Part shown: piece after piece, positions 33,865-45,113 of the stretch
How the letters are laid out: each line of letters opens with the position of its first letter
How positions within the stretch are numbered: the first letter of the stretch is position 1
NCBI GenBank assembly: GCA_009746045.1
Contig: RPFO01000175.1
Location: 1,375,001 to 1,439,000 of the forward strand
Direction: 5' to 3'
DNA length: 64,000 nucleotides
Source: Mesostigma viride
Taxonomy: Eukaryota > Streptophyta > Mesostigmatophyceae > Mesostigmatales > Mesostigmataceae
The notes under the pieces: model-generated
Seen by the model: the letters and a program-made list of their open reading frames with translations, nothing else
Told to the model about the DNA's origin: nothing
Databases searched by the model: none
Program-made: the position numbers and the translations under genes

Positions 33865-34114
33865 TTCTCGACATGCAGAAACAAATGTCGAATAGATTGT
33901 GCAAAAAAATATCGAAATCCTTATCATTATTTAAATATACAGCATAAAATTATGTTGCAGTAAAAAATAACTGTTAATTGAAGGCCGCAAAAAATTATCA
34001 ACTACCCTTAAACTTGACCTCAGAAAGATCTCGAAAAATATATACAATATATGCGGCCACCTTTTTACACCCTACTGAAGCCCCACTCTAAAGATATAAT
34101 ACGAGCCGAAACTA

Positions 34115-37100
34115 GGGCGTCGTCTACCCGCAGCGAGACCCCAATTTCTTGTTTAAGTCGGTGCCGGCCCCTCCGGGGCTTCATCCTTGATCACCAGCGC
34201 AGTAAGCCACTTGTCGAGCTCCTTGCTCATCCTGATGTCGGCACACATTCCGTCGCTGCGCACGCGTGCTTCTAGCCGGAGAGCCGGAGCGACGCAGAGA
34301 TAGCAATTCACAAGCTCGGGCTGGCGTGACGGTGGCCAATCCTCAACGTTGAGCGTGAAATGCAGGGGGTCATGCTTATCCCGCTTCCAAATCCGAACGG
34401 GAAGAATGCCGTTCCCGGCGAGGAACAGCTCCTTCTCCCGTCCGTTCCGGCCCTCGACCCACCTCTCGAAGTTCTCGTCTAACACGATCGGCCCGGCTTC
34501 GCTTACAACCTCAGCCAACCAGAACGGGTGGATGGGATCGTGATCCGTGTCCTTGTCCGATGGAACTGCCACATAGTCGTGGAGTCTCATCTGCCGGCCC
34601 ATCGCCTCCCGCTTGTCCTTCAGCTGCTCCCCCCGCGTCACCATGCGAACCGGAGGGTTGGGCTGGCTCGGTGGCAGCAAACGGACAGTTTTCATCGAGC
34701 TTCCTGCATCATTGAACTCGATGATAAACGACCACTCGCTTAGACATCCCTCAAACCGCCCAGCCAAACAGGGCGGACAGTAGCAGGAATAGCGCCTAAT
34801 CATCAAAAGGCCAGGGTCGGACTTGTCCAGTCGCCACCAATGCGCCTTCTTGATGCCAGGCACCTCCTCCACCTCCGCGCGTCGGCCGGACTCGACGTCC
34901 TGTCATCAAATAGTTAGGGCAAAAAGAATACCGTTCAAGTTAGCAAAATTGACCAAAAATCAATAAAACAGGGTATAGCTGCAGAGAGACCCCTTACAAA
35001 AAAAAAAATAACGACAAGACATCAAGTGATCAAAATTCGACACAGGGTATAGCTGCAGAGAGACCCCATTCGAATCATAATAACAACGTACGACAAGATA
35101 TTAAGTGATCGAAATTCGACACAGGGTATAGCTGCAGAGAGACCCCATTCGAATCATAATAACAACGTACGACAAGATATCAAGTGATCGAAATTCGACA
35201 CAGGGTATAGCTGCAGAGAGACCCCTTCATACCGATAGAACAAGCGAAATTTCATACCTAAAAGAAAAGCAACCCATTGACAGTATATAGGGTCTCTCTG
35301 CAGAGATACCTTTATTGGGTTTGAATTTTTATAGAACAGCGGCAGTTGACGTCTTAAAACCTGAAATAACACACAATTCCGTACCGGGGGTAAAAGGAAG
35401 AAGTGGCGAGTGACGTTCTCGGCCCGCGCGCGGGCCGACTCCCTGCTCGATGTCTTGCCGCCCTGCCAGTTCTGGTTCAAGTAGGCGACTAGCTGGTGGG
35501 TCTCAAGTATGTGCTGGTTTTCGGGAATCCTCTGCATTTCCCTCAAGACGCACTTGCACTTCGCTCCTTGACCATCCACCTCCCCCTTCCCATGCTGCTC
35601 CCCCATGTAGTGGAACTCAAAGGCCTGCAGGTCGGGATCCCCCATGAGCAGACCGTTAATCTGGTTAATCACGTACCTGGACTTAAACTGCACCGCGCAG
35701 TTGTCCGAGCACATGTACAGGTTTCGCACCTCTACCCCTACTTCTACCCGCAGGGTTTCCAGAATCTTGCGAAGAGCGTATACGAGTGCGCGCTCGCCCC
35801 GCTTGATACTGGAATCCCCCAGGAAAAAGAAGACGCGCTTTTCCAGCTCGCCGTTGAGCCGATAACGCACGATCATGGGCATCAGGATGTGGCTGCGCTT
35901 GTGGAAGTACTGCGACTGCAGTTGGACGTAGCTGCTGTTCTCGTAGTTCTCGGCCCAGTCGCCGTGCACGAGCACGTCCCCCTCTCTCAGATTCTTCTCC
36001 CGATCCTTGATTGTATCCGCCTGCGACCAGGCCGTAAAGCAGTGCACGGTGAACTTGTCCCACATCTTAAGAATCTCGTCCCGCAGCTCAGCTGGGGTGG
36101 ACCTCATTTGGACTTGCTCGGGCCGCTTCACCTTCTTCGCCGCCCTGCCATCGGTCTCGCCCTGTTTCGCAAAGGTCCGCAGACAGTTTCGATTTGCAAT
36201 AAAATCGCATTTCGATAAGATAACTGCAACTCACAAAGGGTCTCGCTGCAGCTATAGGTCACAAAAAAAAAAGTCAACAACATATTAACGGAGAAATAAA
36301 ATCGAAACCAACTCACATTCACCCGTCGGGTCACAGTCTGCTCCACCATCTCGAACTTGAACCAATTCAGAATCTCCGTGGAATTCTTGTCCCGATCACA
36401 CTGCACCCAGTTATTATGGATGCCGCATGATTCCTCAGGACAGAACCCCTCCACACACGCCATCTTCAGTATGCGGTGAACCCTCTCCGTCCTCGGCACC
36501 CCATCTTCGTCCTCCACCAGCCTCTCAGAAATGTCGAGGTCTTCCAGGTCCCGTCCCCGCCATTCATCTTCCCCCTCCCCCTCTTCCATCCCCCCGCCCA
36601 TTCCGCCCCCTTCACGCAGCCCGTTATCCCTGCCGTCAGTCTCGGCGGACACCGGGCAGTGAAAGTGCTTGATCCAGTCCGTCGAGTGAATGGCTTTCCA
36701 CATTCCGCAAGTACCGTCCGGCTCTCTGTACTTGGAGCATCCCGCACACTCCGCGCCACACTTGCAGTTCTTGCCGTGGTTCGCATTGGAGTGCTTGGTC
36801 CACGCCCCCATGGCCGACTGCATGGTGACGTGCTTCTCACACGCGCACAGGTTCCTCTCCTTCCACTTGCCCTTGATGCAATCGGGCGCGTATTTGCAGA
36901 AGGTCGTGTAGCCCACGTGAATGCCCACGTCCTTATCATACTGGTTACTCCTTTTGTTCCAGTACGCATGCTTTTCGAGAAAGTGATTGTACATGTCCTC
37001 CTTGGAGGTCATGTAATAGCGCGCTCCCTCAACGGCGACGAGCACCCCGTGATTGCCACGACCCTCCCTGCTGTAAGTGCGCTTGACATCCTTCATCTGG

Positions 37101-38160
37101 GAGGAGGCGCGCGACTCATCATCGTGCATCCACGCGTCCACTATCGCGTCAATCACGAATTGCGGCAAAGGGCGCCCCTTGCGAGCCTGCGCGTGTCTGA
37201 GGTAGTCCAACTTCTGCTGCCTTCGTATCGCGCGAATTCCGCGAATCTTCTTGGCGTCCATCCCCGTCAGGTTCTCCAACTCCGCGGCCGAAAACTCCTT
37301 CTCCAAGTCGTCACCACAGTAAAGCGTGGACATCAGCACCATCCTGACGTCTCTGTCTGCGTCGCTTTTGGTCAGACCATCAAAAAAGCCGTTAATCCGA
37401 GCCACCCAGAACCTGTTCAGTTCTGCCATCCGCTCCTGATTGTAAAGCTTTTTCGCCTCCTCATGATACTTCCCGTGACCTAGTTCAGCGGCCCTAGAGT
37501 TAAAGCCAGCAATCATCTGGTCGAAAGCCGGCCCCCGCCCCTCGGGTTTTGTCATCGCCTGAGCCGCTTCAAACGCCTGGTCAGCGAAATATTCCCCAAT
37601 AACCCTCTTTGATTTCGAGTATTCTCCCGGCCGCTTGACTTCCTTGGCTTCAGGCTGCGCTGGATTCTGGTTCTCATCTCCGAAAACCCTTTTTGCGCCA
37701 GTTGACTGCTTCGTCCCGGTGTTCAACTTAATTGCACTGAATCCTGGACGACCGGACGCAAGGGCGAAAACTCCCACCCGTTCGCGTGCTGCATGCCATG
37801 ACGACCGGCACAACGAAATCCATGCAAATCGAGTATCGTTGGGAAAAGCGACAATTACAGACAAAGTTCGAAAGTGTATCATTTTTTACCACGATTGGGG
37901 TCTAGCTGCAGCTAGACCCTTAGAGGGGCTTTTTCCGTTAGACGAAAAGATTACCTGATGTGGTGAACTTAGCATACCCCGACCAAGATTGGGGTCTCGC
38001 TGCAGCTAGACCCTTCATTGCGGCGTGCGATTGTTAAATCACAGACTTCTGATTCATTAATTTTATAGCAACCATAAAGAGGGTCTAGCTGCAGCGAGAC
38101 CCTTGAATTTAAGCTATTGCTTGTGGTTATAAATGGTCTAGCTGCAGAGAGACCCCAATA
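34115..38160. repeat. Cluster of CTGCAG-centred short palindromes around the transposase-like gene
   Basis: Copies at about 34,122, 34,971, 35,044, 35,124, 35,203, 35,290 and 36,238 (in introns or 3' flank) and 37,897, 37,991, 38,081 and 38,134 (5' flank). Consensus arm GGGTCTCGCTG followed by its reverse complement. Arm variants GGGTCTAGCTG, GGGTATAGCTG and GGGTCTCTCTG mix freely between left and right halves. In the second intron four copies sit within a ~75-80-bp tandem repeat (34,965-35,225). Confidence 0.85.
34153..37882 (-). CDS. DDE-transposase-like protein, three exons
   Basis: Exons (minus strand): 37,882-36,317, 36,161-35,385 and 34,899-34,153, giving about 1,029 residues. Introns of 155 and 485 bp have GT...AG ends (GTGAGT; GTACGG) and both are phase 0; the frames join cleanly. 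Residues ~325-410 form a Cys/His-rich zinc-binding-like region (CKYAPDC, CACEKH, CKCGAECAGC, HFHCPV). The RNase H-like core follows: HGDWAENY (D~590), MCSDNCAVQFK (D~675) and HGKGEVDG (E~716), a D-84-D-40-E spacing that fits a DDE transposase. The C-terminal exon has HPFWLAEVV and PVRIWKRD. The true start is uncertain: a CAG acceptor-like site near residue 48 suggests an upstream exon. Both introns hold copies of the CTGCAG palindrome. Whether this is an active transposase or a host gene is open. Confidence 0.7.
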
Positions 38161-39700
38161 AGGACGAAAAGATTTCAGGTTTTCCTCACCTTCGCGGCTC
38201 ATTCTCTTATTAGTTCTCCCAGAACACTCAGATACCTGCATGGCGAGAATAACAAAAATAACACAGTAGCATTGATAAAATTGTTTATCAGAAAATATAT
38301 ATACTAATTACAGTATATTTTGCAAAAGATTTTATAATATATTGTGAATAGCATGGTTAAATTCCACATACTTTAATAATATGGTATGTTAAAGTATATA
38401 GAATCATTATTTAGTAAATCATTTACAAGAAAAAGTGGTATAGACTATTATTATTATATAGTTCGGCAATCTATGATAGTAAGACGTACCGGATGTCAGG
38501 TTTATCAGCGGCTCCAGGGCTATAGCGTCTCGCTGCAGCGTGATTGTTTGGTGCTATGACTGATTTCAGTAGATGTGCAGAAAAAAATTTATTTCCATGA
38601 CCACACCAGGAATCGAACCCAGAACCTCATTGTACATTGACGCATGGTAACGATGTCAGCCAAACATCCGAATGTTCCCAGGTAAATGGGCTGGAGGTCG
38701 TCTCTTTTTATACCTGCGGCCACAAGCACGGGTGACGGCATATTGGATGTCGTCCAATCCGCTAGCTTGGTTCCAAAAGATGGGATCGAGCTTTTGCACC
38801 AGCGCCGCGCTTCCAGTTTTCAGTTCCGTGGGGAGGAACGAGGATGCCACGTTTCCAATTTTTTCAATACCGTTCAGCCCTGTGACGCCGCGTCCGTTTT
38901 GCGAATTGCGACCGTCCCATCGCCCATCGAAAAAGAAGCGCAGCCGCAGAGAGACCCCATAGCTGATACGAGCTGCCATATCGTTTCGACGTTTGCATGC
39001 TACCTGCTGGATTATAAAATCCTACGTTGATACCTGCCTGGTGCCGGAAGTTTACAAGGAAATCGGTCTGCTTTCGCCGCACAACGAAAAAAAGGTGAGC
39101 TTTTGCCGCATCCTGGATGGTAGGCTGACTAAAATTGTTCTATCAAAAACGGCAACTAAACAGCGCATGCACGCCGACGACACAGTTAGCCAGCTGGGCG
39201 AAGACATGTCCTTGCTGCCATCGCAAGAAACTCTATGTTGCAGCAAGAGTGATAAAAATGTCTGGCTTCCTTCTTTTCGTTGCTAGCTAAACCCTGCAGA
39301 CATCTCGGTAGAGTCAGCTAAGCCGATCCTAATCCACATCTGGCATCCATCCCTTTAGTCTAGTTGCCATGGAGCGTTTCTTGGTCTCGCACATGTCGAT
39401 CATGGTGGTGCTAGGCTTTCACTTGGGTCACCCTTTCCATGTTTGCTATGCCTTTGGTCTGGTTAGGTTATAGGTGTAGATGTGCACATACTGCATTTGC
39501 TGCGTTTCTAATCGGTGCTCCTGTTTGATGCTTTTTTTCCCCTTCATATCGTTTCGACGTTTGCATGCTACCTGCCGGATTATAACATCGGACGTTGCTA
39601 CCTGCCTGCATAACGATAGTTTGCAAGAAATCTTCATTTTGCCGAAACACAAAAAAAGGTGATCTTTTGCCGCAACGTGGATGGTAGGCTGACTAAAATT
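38160..39700. other. Intergenic spacer with a tRNA-like B box and a 155-bp direct repeat
   Basis: AT-rich at 38,240-38,480. At 38,590-38,625 the minus strand has GGGTTCGATTCC with a weak T-stem; no acceptor stem pairs, so it is not called a tRNA. The segment 38,980-39,145 is repeated at 39,546-39,706 (shared ATCGTTTCGACGTTTGCATG and GATGGTAGGCTGACTAAAAT), and the satellite array starts where the second copy ends. Short frames of about 100 codons are not supported. The same features recur at 50,815-52,356. Confidence 0.6.
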
Positions 39701-39701
39701 G

Positions 39702-42700
39702 TGCTGCTACGTATCAATACATGTGGGGGGGTGCTGCTACGTATCAATACATGTGGGGGGGTGCTGCTACGTATCAATACATGTGGGGGGGTGCTGCTAC
39801 GTATCAATACACGTGGGGGGGTGCTGCTACGTATCAATACATGTGGGGGGGTGCTGCTACGTATCAATACATGTGGGGGGTGCTGCTACGTATCAATACA
39901 TGTGGGGGGGTGCTGCTACGTATCAATACACGTGGGGGGGTGCTGCTACGTATCAATACATGTGGGGGGGTGCTGCTACGTATCAATACATGTGGGGGGG
40001 TGCTGCTACGTATCAATACATGTGGGGGGGTGCTGCTACGTATCAATACATGTGGGGGGGTGCTGCTACGTATCAATACACGTGGGGGGTGCTGCTACGT
40101 ATCAATACATGTGGGGGGGTGCTGCTACGTATCAATACATGTGGGGGGGTGCTGCTACGTATCAATACATGTGGGGGGTGCTGCTACGTATCAATACACG
40201 TGGGGGGGTGCTGCTACGTATCAATACATGTGGGGGGTGCTGCTACGTATCAATACATGTGGGGGGGTGCTGCTACGTATCAATACATGTGGGGGGGTGC
40301 TGCTACGTATCAATACATGTGTGGGGGGCTGCTACGTATCAATACATGTGGGGGGGTGCTGCTACGTATCAATACATGTGGGGGGGTGCTGCTACGTATC
40401 AATACATGTGGGGGGGTGCTGCTACGTATCAATACATGTGGGGGGGTGCTGCTACGTATCAATACATGTGGGGGGGTGCTGCTACGTATCAATACATGTG
40501 GGGGGGTGCTGCTACGTATCAATACATGTGGGGGGGTGCTGCTACGTATCAATACATGTGGGGGGTGCTGCTACGTATCAATACATGTGGGGGGGTGCTG
40601 CTACGTATCAATACACGTGGGGGGGTGCTGCTACGTATCAATACATGTGGGGGGGTGCTGCTACGTATCAATACATGTGGGGGGTGCTGCTACGTATCAA
40701 TACATGTGGGGGGGTGCTGCTACGTATCAATACATGTGGGGGGGCTGCTACGTATCAATACATGTGGGGGGGTGCTGCTACGTATCAATACATGTGGGGG
40801 GTGCTGCTACGTATCAATACATGTGGGGGGGTGCTGCTACGTATCAATACATGTGGGGGGGTGCTGCTACGTATCAATACACGTGGGGGGGTGCTGCTAC
40901 GTATCAATACATGTGGGGGGGTGCTGCTACGTATCAATACATGTGGGGGGGTGCTGCTACGTATCAATACATGTGGGGGGTGCTGCTACGTATCAATACA
41001 TGTGGGGGGTGCTGCTACGTATCAATACATGTGGGGGGGTGCTGCTACGTATCAATACACGTGGGGGGGTGCTGCTACGTATCAATACATGTGGGGGGGT
41101 GCTGCTACGTATCAATACATGTGGGGGGTGCTGCTACGTATCAATACATGTGGGGGGGTGCTGCTACGTATCAATACATGTGGGGGGGTGCTGCTACGTA
41201 TCAATACATGTGGGGGGGTGCTGCTACGTATCAATACATGTGGGGGGGTGCTGCTACGTATCAATACATGTGGGGGGTGCTGCTACGTATCAATACACGT
41301 GGGGGGGTGCTGCTACGTATCAATACATGTGGGGGGGTGCTGCTACGTATCAATACATGTGGGGGGGTGCTGCTACGTATCAATACATGTGGGGGGGTGC
41401 TGCTACGTATCAATACATGTGGGGGGGTGCTGCTACGTATCAATACATGTGGGGGGGGCTGCTACGTATCAATACATGTGGGGGGTGCTGCTACGTATCA
41501 ATACATGTGGGGGGGTGCTGCTACGTATCAATACATGTGGGGGGGTGCTGCTACGTATCAATACATGTGGGGGGGTGCTGCTACGTATCAATACATGTGG
41601 GGGGGGTGCTACGTATCAATACATGTGGGGGGGTGCTGCTACGTATCAATACATGTGGGGGGGTGCTGCTACGTATCAATACATGTGGGGGGTGCTGCTA
41701 CGTATCAATACATGTGGGGGGGTGCTGCTACGTATCAATACATGTGGGGGGGTGCTGCTACGTATCAATACATGTGGGGGGGTGCTGCTACGTATCAATA
41801 CATGTGGGGGGGTGCTGCTACGTATCAATACATGTGGGGGGGTGCTGCTACGTATCAATACATGTGGGGGGGTGCTGCTACGTATCAATACATGTGGGGG
41901 GGTGCTGCTACGTATCAATACACGTGGGGGGTGCTGCTACGTATCAATACATGTGGGGGGGTGCTGCTACGTATCAATACATGTGGGGGGGTGCTGCTAC
42001 GTATCAATACATGTGGGGGGGTGCTGCTACGTATCAATACATGTGGGGGGGTGCTGCTACGTATCAATACATGTGGGGGGGGATGCTACGTATCAATACA
42101 TGTGGGGGGGTGCTGCTACGTATCAATACATGTGGGGGGGTGCTGCTACGTATCAATACATGTGGGGGGGTGCTGCTACGTATCAATACATGTGGGGGGG
42201 TGCTGCTACGTATCAATACACGTGGGGGGGTGCTGCTACGTATCAATACACGTGGGGGGGTGCTGCTACGTATCAATACATGTGGGGGGGTGCTGCTACG
42301 TATCAATACATGTGGGGGGTGCTGCTACGTATCAATACATGTGGGGGGGTGCTGCTACGTATCAATACATGTGTGGGGGGGATGCTACGTATCAATACAT
42401 GTGGGGGGGTGCTGCTACGTATCAATACATGTGGGGGGTGCTGCTACGTATCAATACATGTGGGGGGGTGCTGCTACGTATCAATACAGTGGGGGGGTGC
42501 TGCTACGTATCAATACACGTGGGGGGGTGCTGCTACGTATCAATACATGTGGGGGGTGCTGCTACGTATCAATACATGTGGGGGGGTGCTGCTACGTATC
42601 AATACATGTGGGGGGTGCTGCTACGTATCAATACATGTGTGGGGGGGATGCTACGTATCAATACATGTGGGGGGGTGCTGCTACGTATCAATACACGTGG

Positions 42701-43909
42701 GGGGGTGCTGCTACGTATCAATACATGTGGGGGGTGCTGCTACGTATCAATACATGTGGGGGGGTGCTGCTACGTGTCAATACATGTGGGGGGTGCTGCT
42801 ACGTATCAATACATGTGTGGGGGGGATGCTACGTATCAATACATGTGGGGGGGTGCTGCTACGTATCAATACATGTGGGGGGTGCTGCTACGTATCAATA
42901 CATGTGGGGGGGTGCTGCTACGTATCAATACACGTGGGGGGTGCTGCTACGTATCAATACACGTGGGGGGGTGCTGCTACGTATCAATACATGTGGGGGG
43001 GTGCTGCTACGTATCAATACATGTGGGGGGGTGCTGCTACGTATCAATACATGTGGGGGGGTGCTGCTACGTATCAATACATGTGTGGGGGGGATGCTAC
43101 GTATCAATACATGTGGGGGGTGCTGCTACGTATCAATACATGTGGGGGGGTGCTGCTACGTATCAATACATGTGGGGGGGTGCTGCTACGTATCAATACA
43201 TGTGGGGGGGTGCTGCTACGTATCAATACATGTGGGGGGGGGATGCTACGTATCAATACATGTGGGGGGGTGCTGCTACGTATCAATACATGTGGGGGGT
43301 GCTGCTACGTATCAATACATGTGGGGGGTGCTGCTACGTATCAATACACGTGGGGGGGTGCTGCTACGTATCAATACACGTGGGGGGGTGCTGCTACGTA
43401 TCAATACATGTGGGGGGGTGCTGCTACGTATCAATACATGTGGGGGGGTGCTGCTACGTATCAATACATGTGGGGGGTGCTGCTACGTATCAATACATGT
43501 GGGGGGGTGCTGCTACGTATCAATACATGTGGGGGGTGCTGCTACGTATCAATACACGTGGGGGGGTGCTGCTACGTATCAATACATGTGGGGGGGTGCT
43601 GCTACGTATCAATACATGTGGGGGGTGCTGCTACGTATCAATACATGTGGGGGGGTGCTGCTACGTATCAATACATGTGGGGGGGTGCTGCTACGTATCA
43701 ATACATGTGGGGGGGGGATGCTACGTATCAATACATGTGGGGGGGTGCTGCTACGTATCAATACATGTGGGGGGGTGCTGCTACGTATCAATACATGTGG
43801 GGGGGTGCTGCTACGTATCAATACATGTGGGGGGGGATGCTACGTATTAATACACGTGGGGGGGTGATGCTACGTATCAATACATGTGGGGGGGTGATGC
43901 TACGTATCA
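39702..43909. repeat. 30-bp satellite array, about 140 units
   Basis: Unit: a run of 6 or 7 G, then TGCTGCTACGTATCAATACATGT (30 bp with seven Gs). Common variants are 29-bp units with six Gs, ACACG for ACATG, and GATGCTACG for GTGCTGCTACG. Units are 30 bp, so all three plus frames stay open for about 1,400 codons; these are not genes. No spacers exist, so it is not a CRISPR array. Confidence 0.97.
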
Positions 43910-44570
43910 TTTATTTATTCATGCCATCATCCCCCCACATTTAATTATTAATGCCATCACCCCCCACATTCTTTTATTCATGGCAGCACACCCCCACATT
44001 TATTTATTCATGCCATCACCCCCCACATTTAATTATTAATGCCAGCACCCCCCAACATTCATTTATTCATGCCATCACCCCCCCACATTCTTTTATTCAT
44101 GGCAGCACCCCCCCACATTTATTTATTCATGCCATCACCCCCCCACATTTAAATATTAATGCCAGCACCCCCCAACATTCATTTATTCATGCCATCACAC
44201 CCCACATTCTTTTATTCATGGCAGCACCCCCCCACATTCTTTTATTCATGGCAGCACCCCCCACATTTATTTATTCATGCCATCACACCCCACATTCTTT
44301 TATTCATGGCAGCACCCCCCACATTTATTTATTCATGCCATCACCCCCCACATTTAATTATTAATGCCAGCACCCCCCAACATTCATTTATTCATGCCAT
44401 CCACCCCACATTCTTTTATTCATGGCAGCACCCCCCACATTTATTTATTCATGCCATCACCCCCCCACATTTAATTATTAATGCCAGCACCCCCCACATG
44501 CATTTATACATAGCATCCCCCCCCCATGTATTTATACGTAGCTTCCCCCCCCACATTATTTATACGTGGT
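43910..44570. repeat. Inverted, diverged continuation of the 30-bp satellite
   Basis: About 22 units of a run of C followed by ACATTTATTTATTCATGCCATCA or ACATTCTTTTATTCATGGCAGCA. Aligned to the reverse complement of the main unit (ACATGTATTGATACGTAGCAGCA) these match at about two thirds of positions. The last two units (ATGTATTTATACGTAGC) are closer still. The junction at about 43,905-43,935 is itself a small palindrome around GATGCTACGTATC. Confidence 0.8.
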
Positions 44571-45040
44571 CGTAAGGGTCTCGCTGCGGGTAGACCCTCG
44601 GAATTTTGTTTTTGTATTGACGTTAGGGTCTCGCTGCAGCGAGACCCCAAGGAATGTCAATTTTTCATGTTTTCATGATGGGGGGTCTTTCTTTTCTCAC
44701 CCTTAAAAATGATTTGTTTTTGTATCGGTGTTAGGGTCTCGCTGCAGCGAGACCCCTACGAATGTCGACTTTTAATGTTTGCAAGATGGAGGGGCTTTCT
44801 TCGCTCACCCTAAAAATTATTTGTTTTTGTTTGACGTTAGGGTCCGCTGCAGCGAGACCCCAAGGAATGTATACTTTTTTATGTTTGCATGATGGGAGGT
44901 TGCTTGTTTACGCTCACCCTAAAAATGATTTGTTTTTGCTTGAAGTGAGGGTCTCGCTGCAGCGAGACGCCAAAGTTTTGCATTAAACTAAATGTCCCTT
45001 TTAGAATCCACGAAAGGGTCTAGCTGCAGCGAGACCCTCC
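44571..45040. repeat. Four ~105-bp repeats, each with a CTGCAG palindrome
   Basis: Palindromes at 44,573, 44,626, 44,734, 44,839, 44,948 and 45,016. Between them recur GGAATGTCAATTTTTCATG, CTCACCCTTAAAAATGATTT and TTGTTTTTG. They lie directly upstream of the first recognised exon of the plus-strand gene and may include its 5' UTR, upstream introns or promoter. Confidence 0.7.
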
Positions 45041-45113
45041 CCATCGTTTTTCTGCCGGCGATTCAGATTCTGAATGCATTTGTGAAACTTGCTTTTTTGA
45101 TATTGTTCTGCAG

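Noticed and set aside
36476-37483. 335-codon plus-strand frame opposite the transposase-like gene (and its copy at 49,131-50,138)
   Set aside because: Antisense shadow of a strongly coding exon with Cys/His motifs; the plus product is low in recognisable structure.
38585-38650. Possible tRNA on the minus strand (GGGTTCGATTCC box)
   Set aside because: The T-stem is weak, and no acceptor or anticodon stem pairs at the right distance. Likely a tRNA-derived repeat.
39702-43909. CRISPR-like look of regularly spaced ~30-bp repeats
   Set aside because: There are no unique spacers between units, the locus is eukaryotic, and no cas genes are present.
39659-43944. Open frames of about 1,400 codons in all three plus frames across the satellite, and a ladder of short minus frames
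   Set aside because: They are produced by a stop-free unit of 30 bp, a multiple of three. All frames are equally open and the 'proteins' are pure repeats.
39702-44570. G-rich array as telomere or interstitial telomeric sequence
   Set aside because: The unit is 30 bp with a 23-bp non-G part and does not resemble known TTAGGG-type or TTTAGGG-type repeats.
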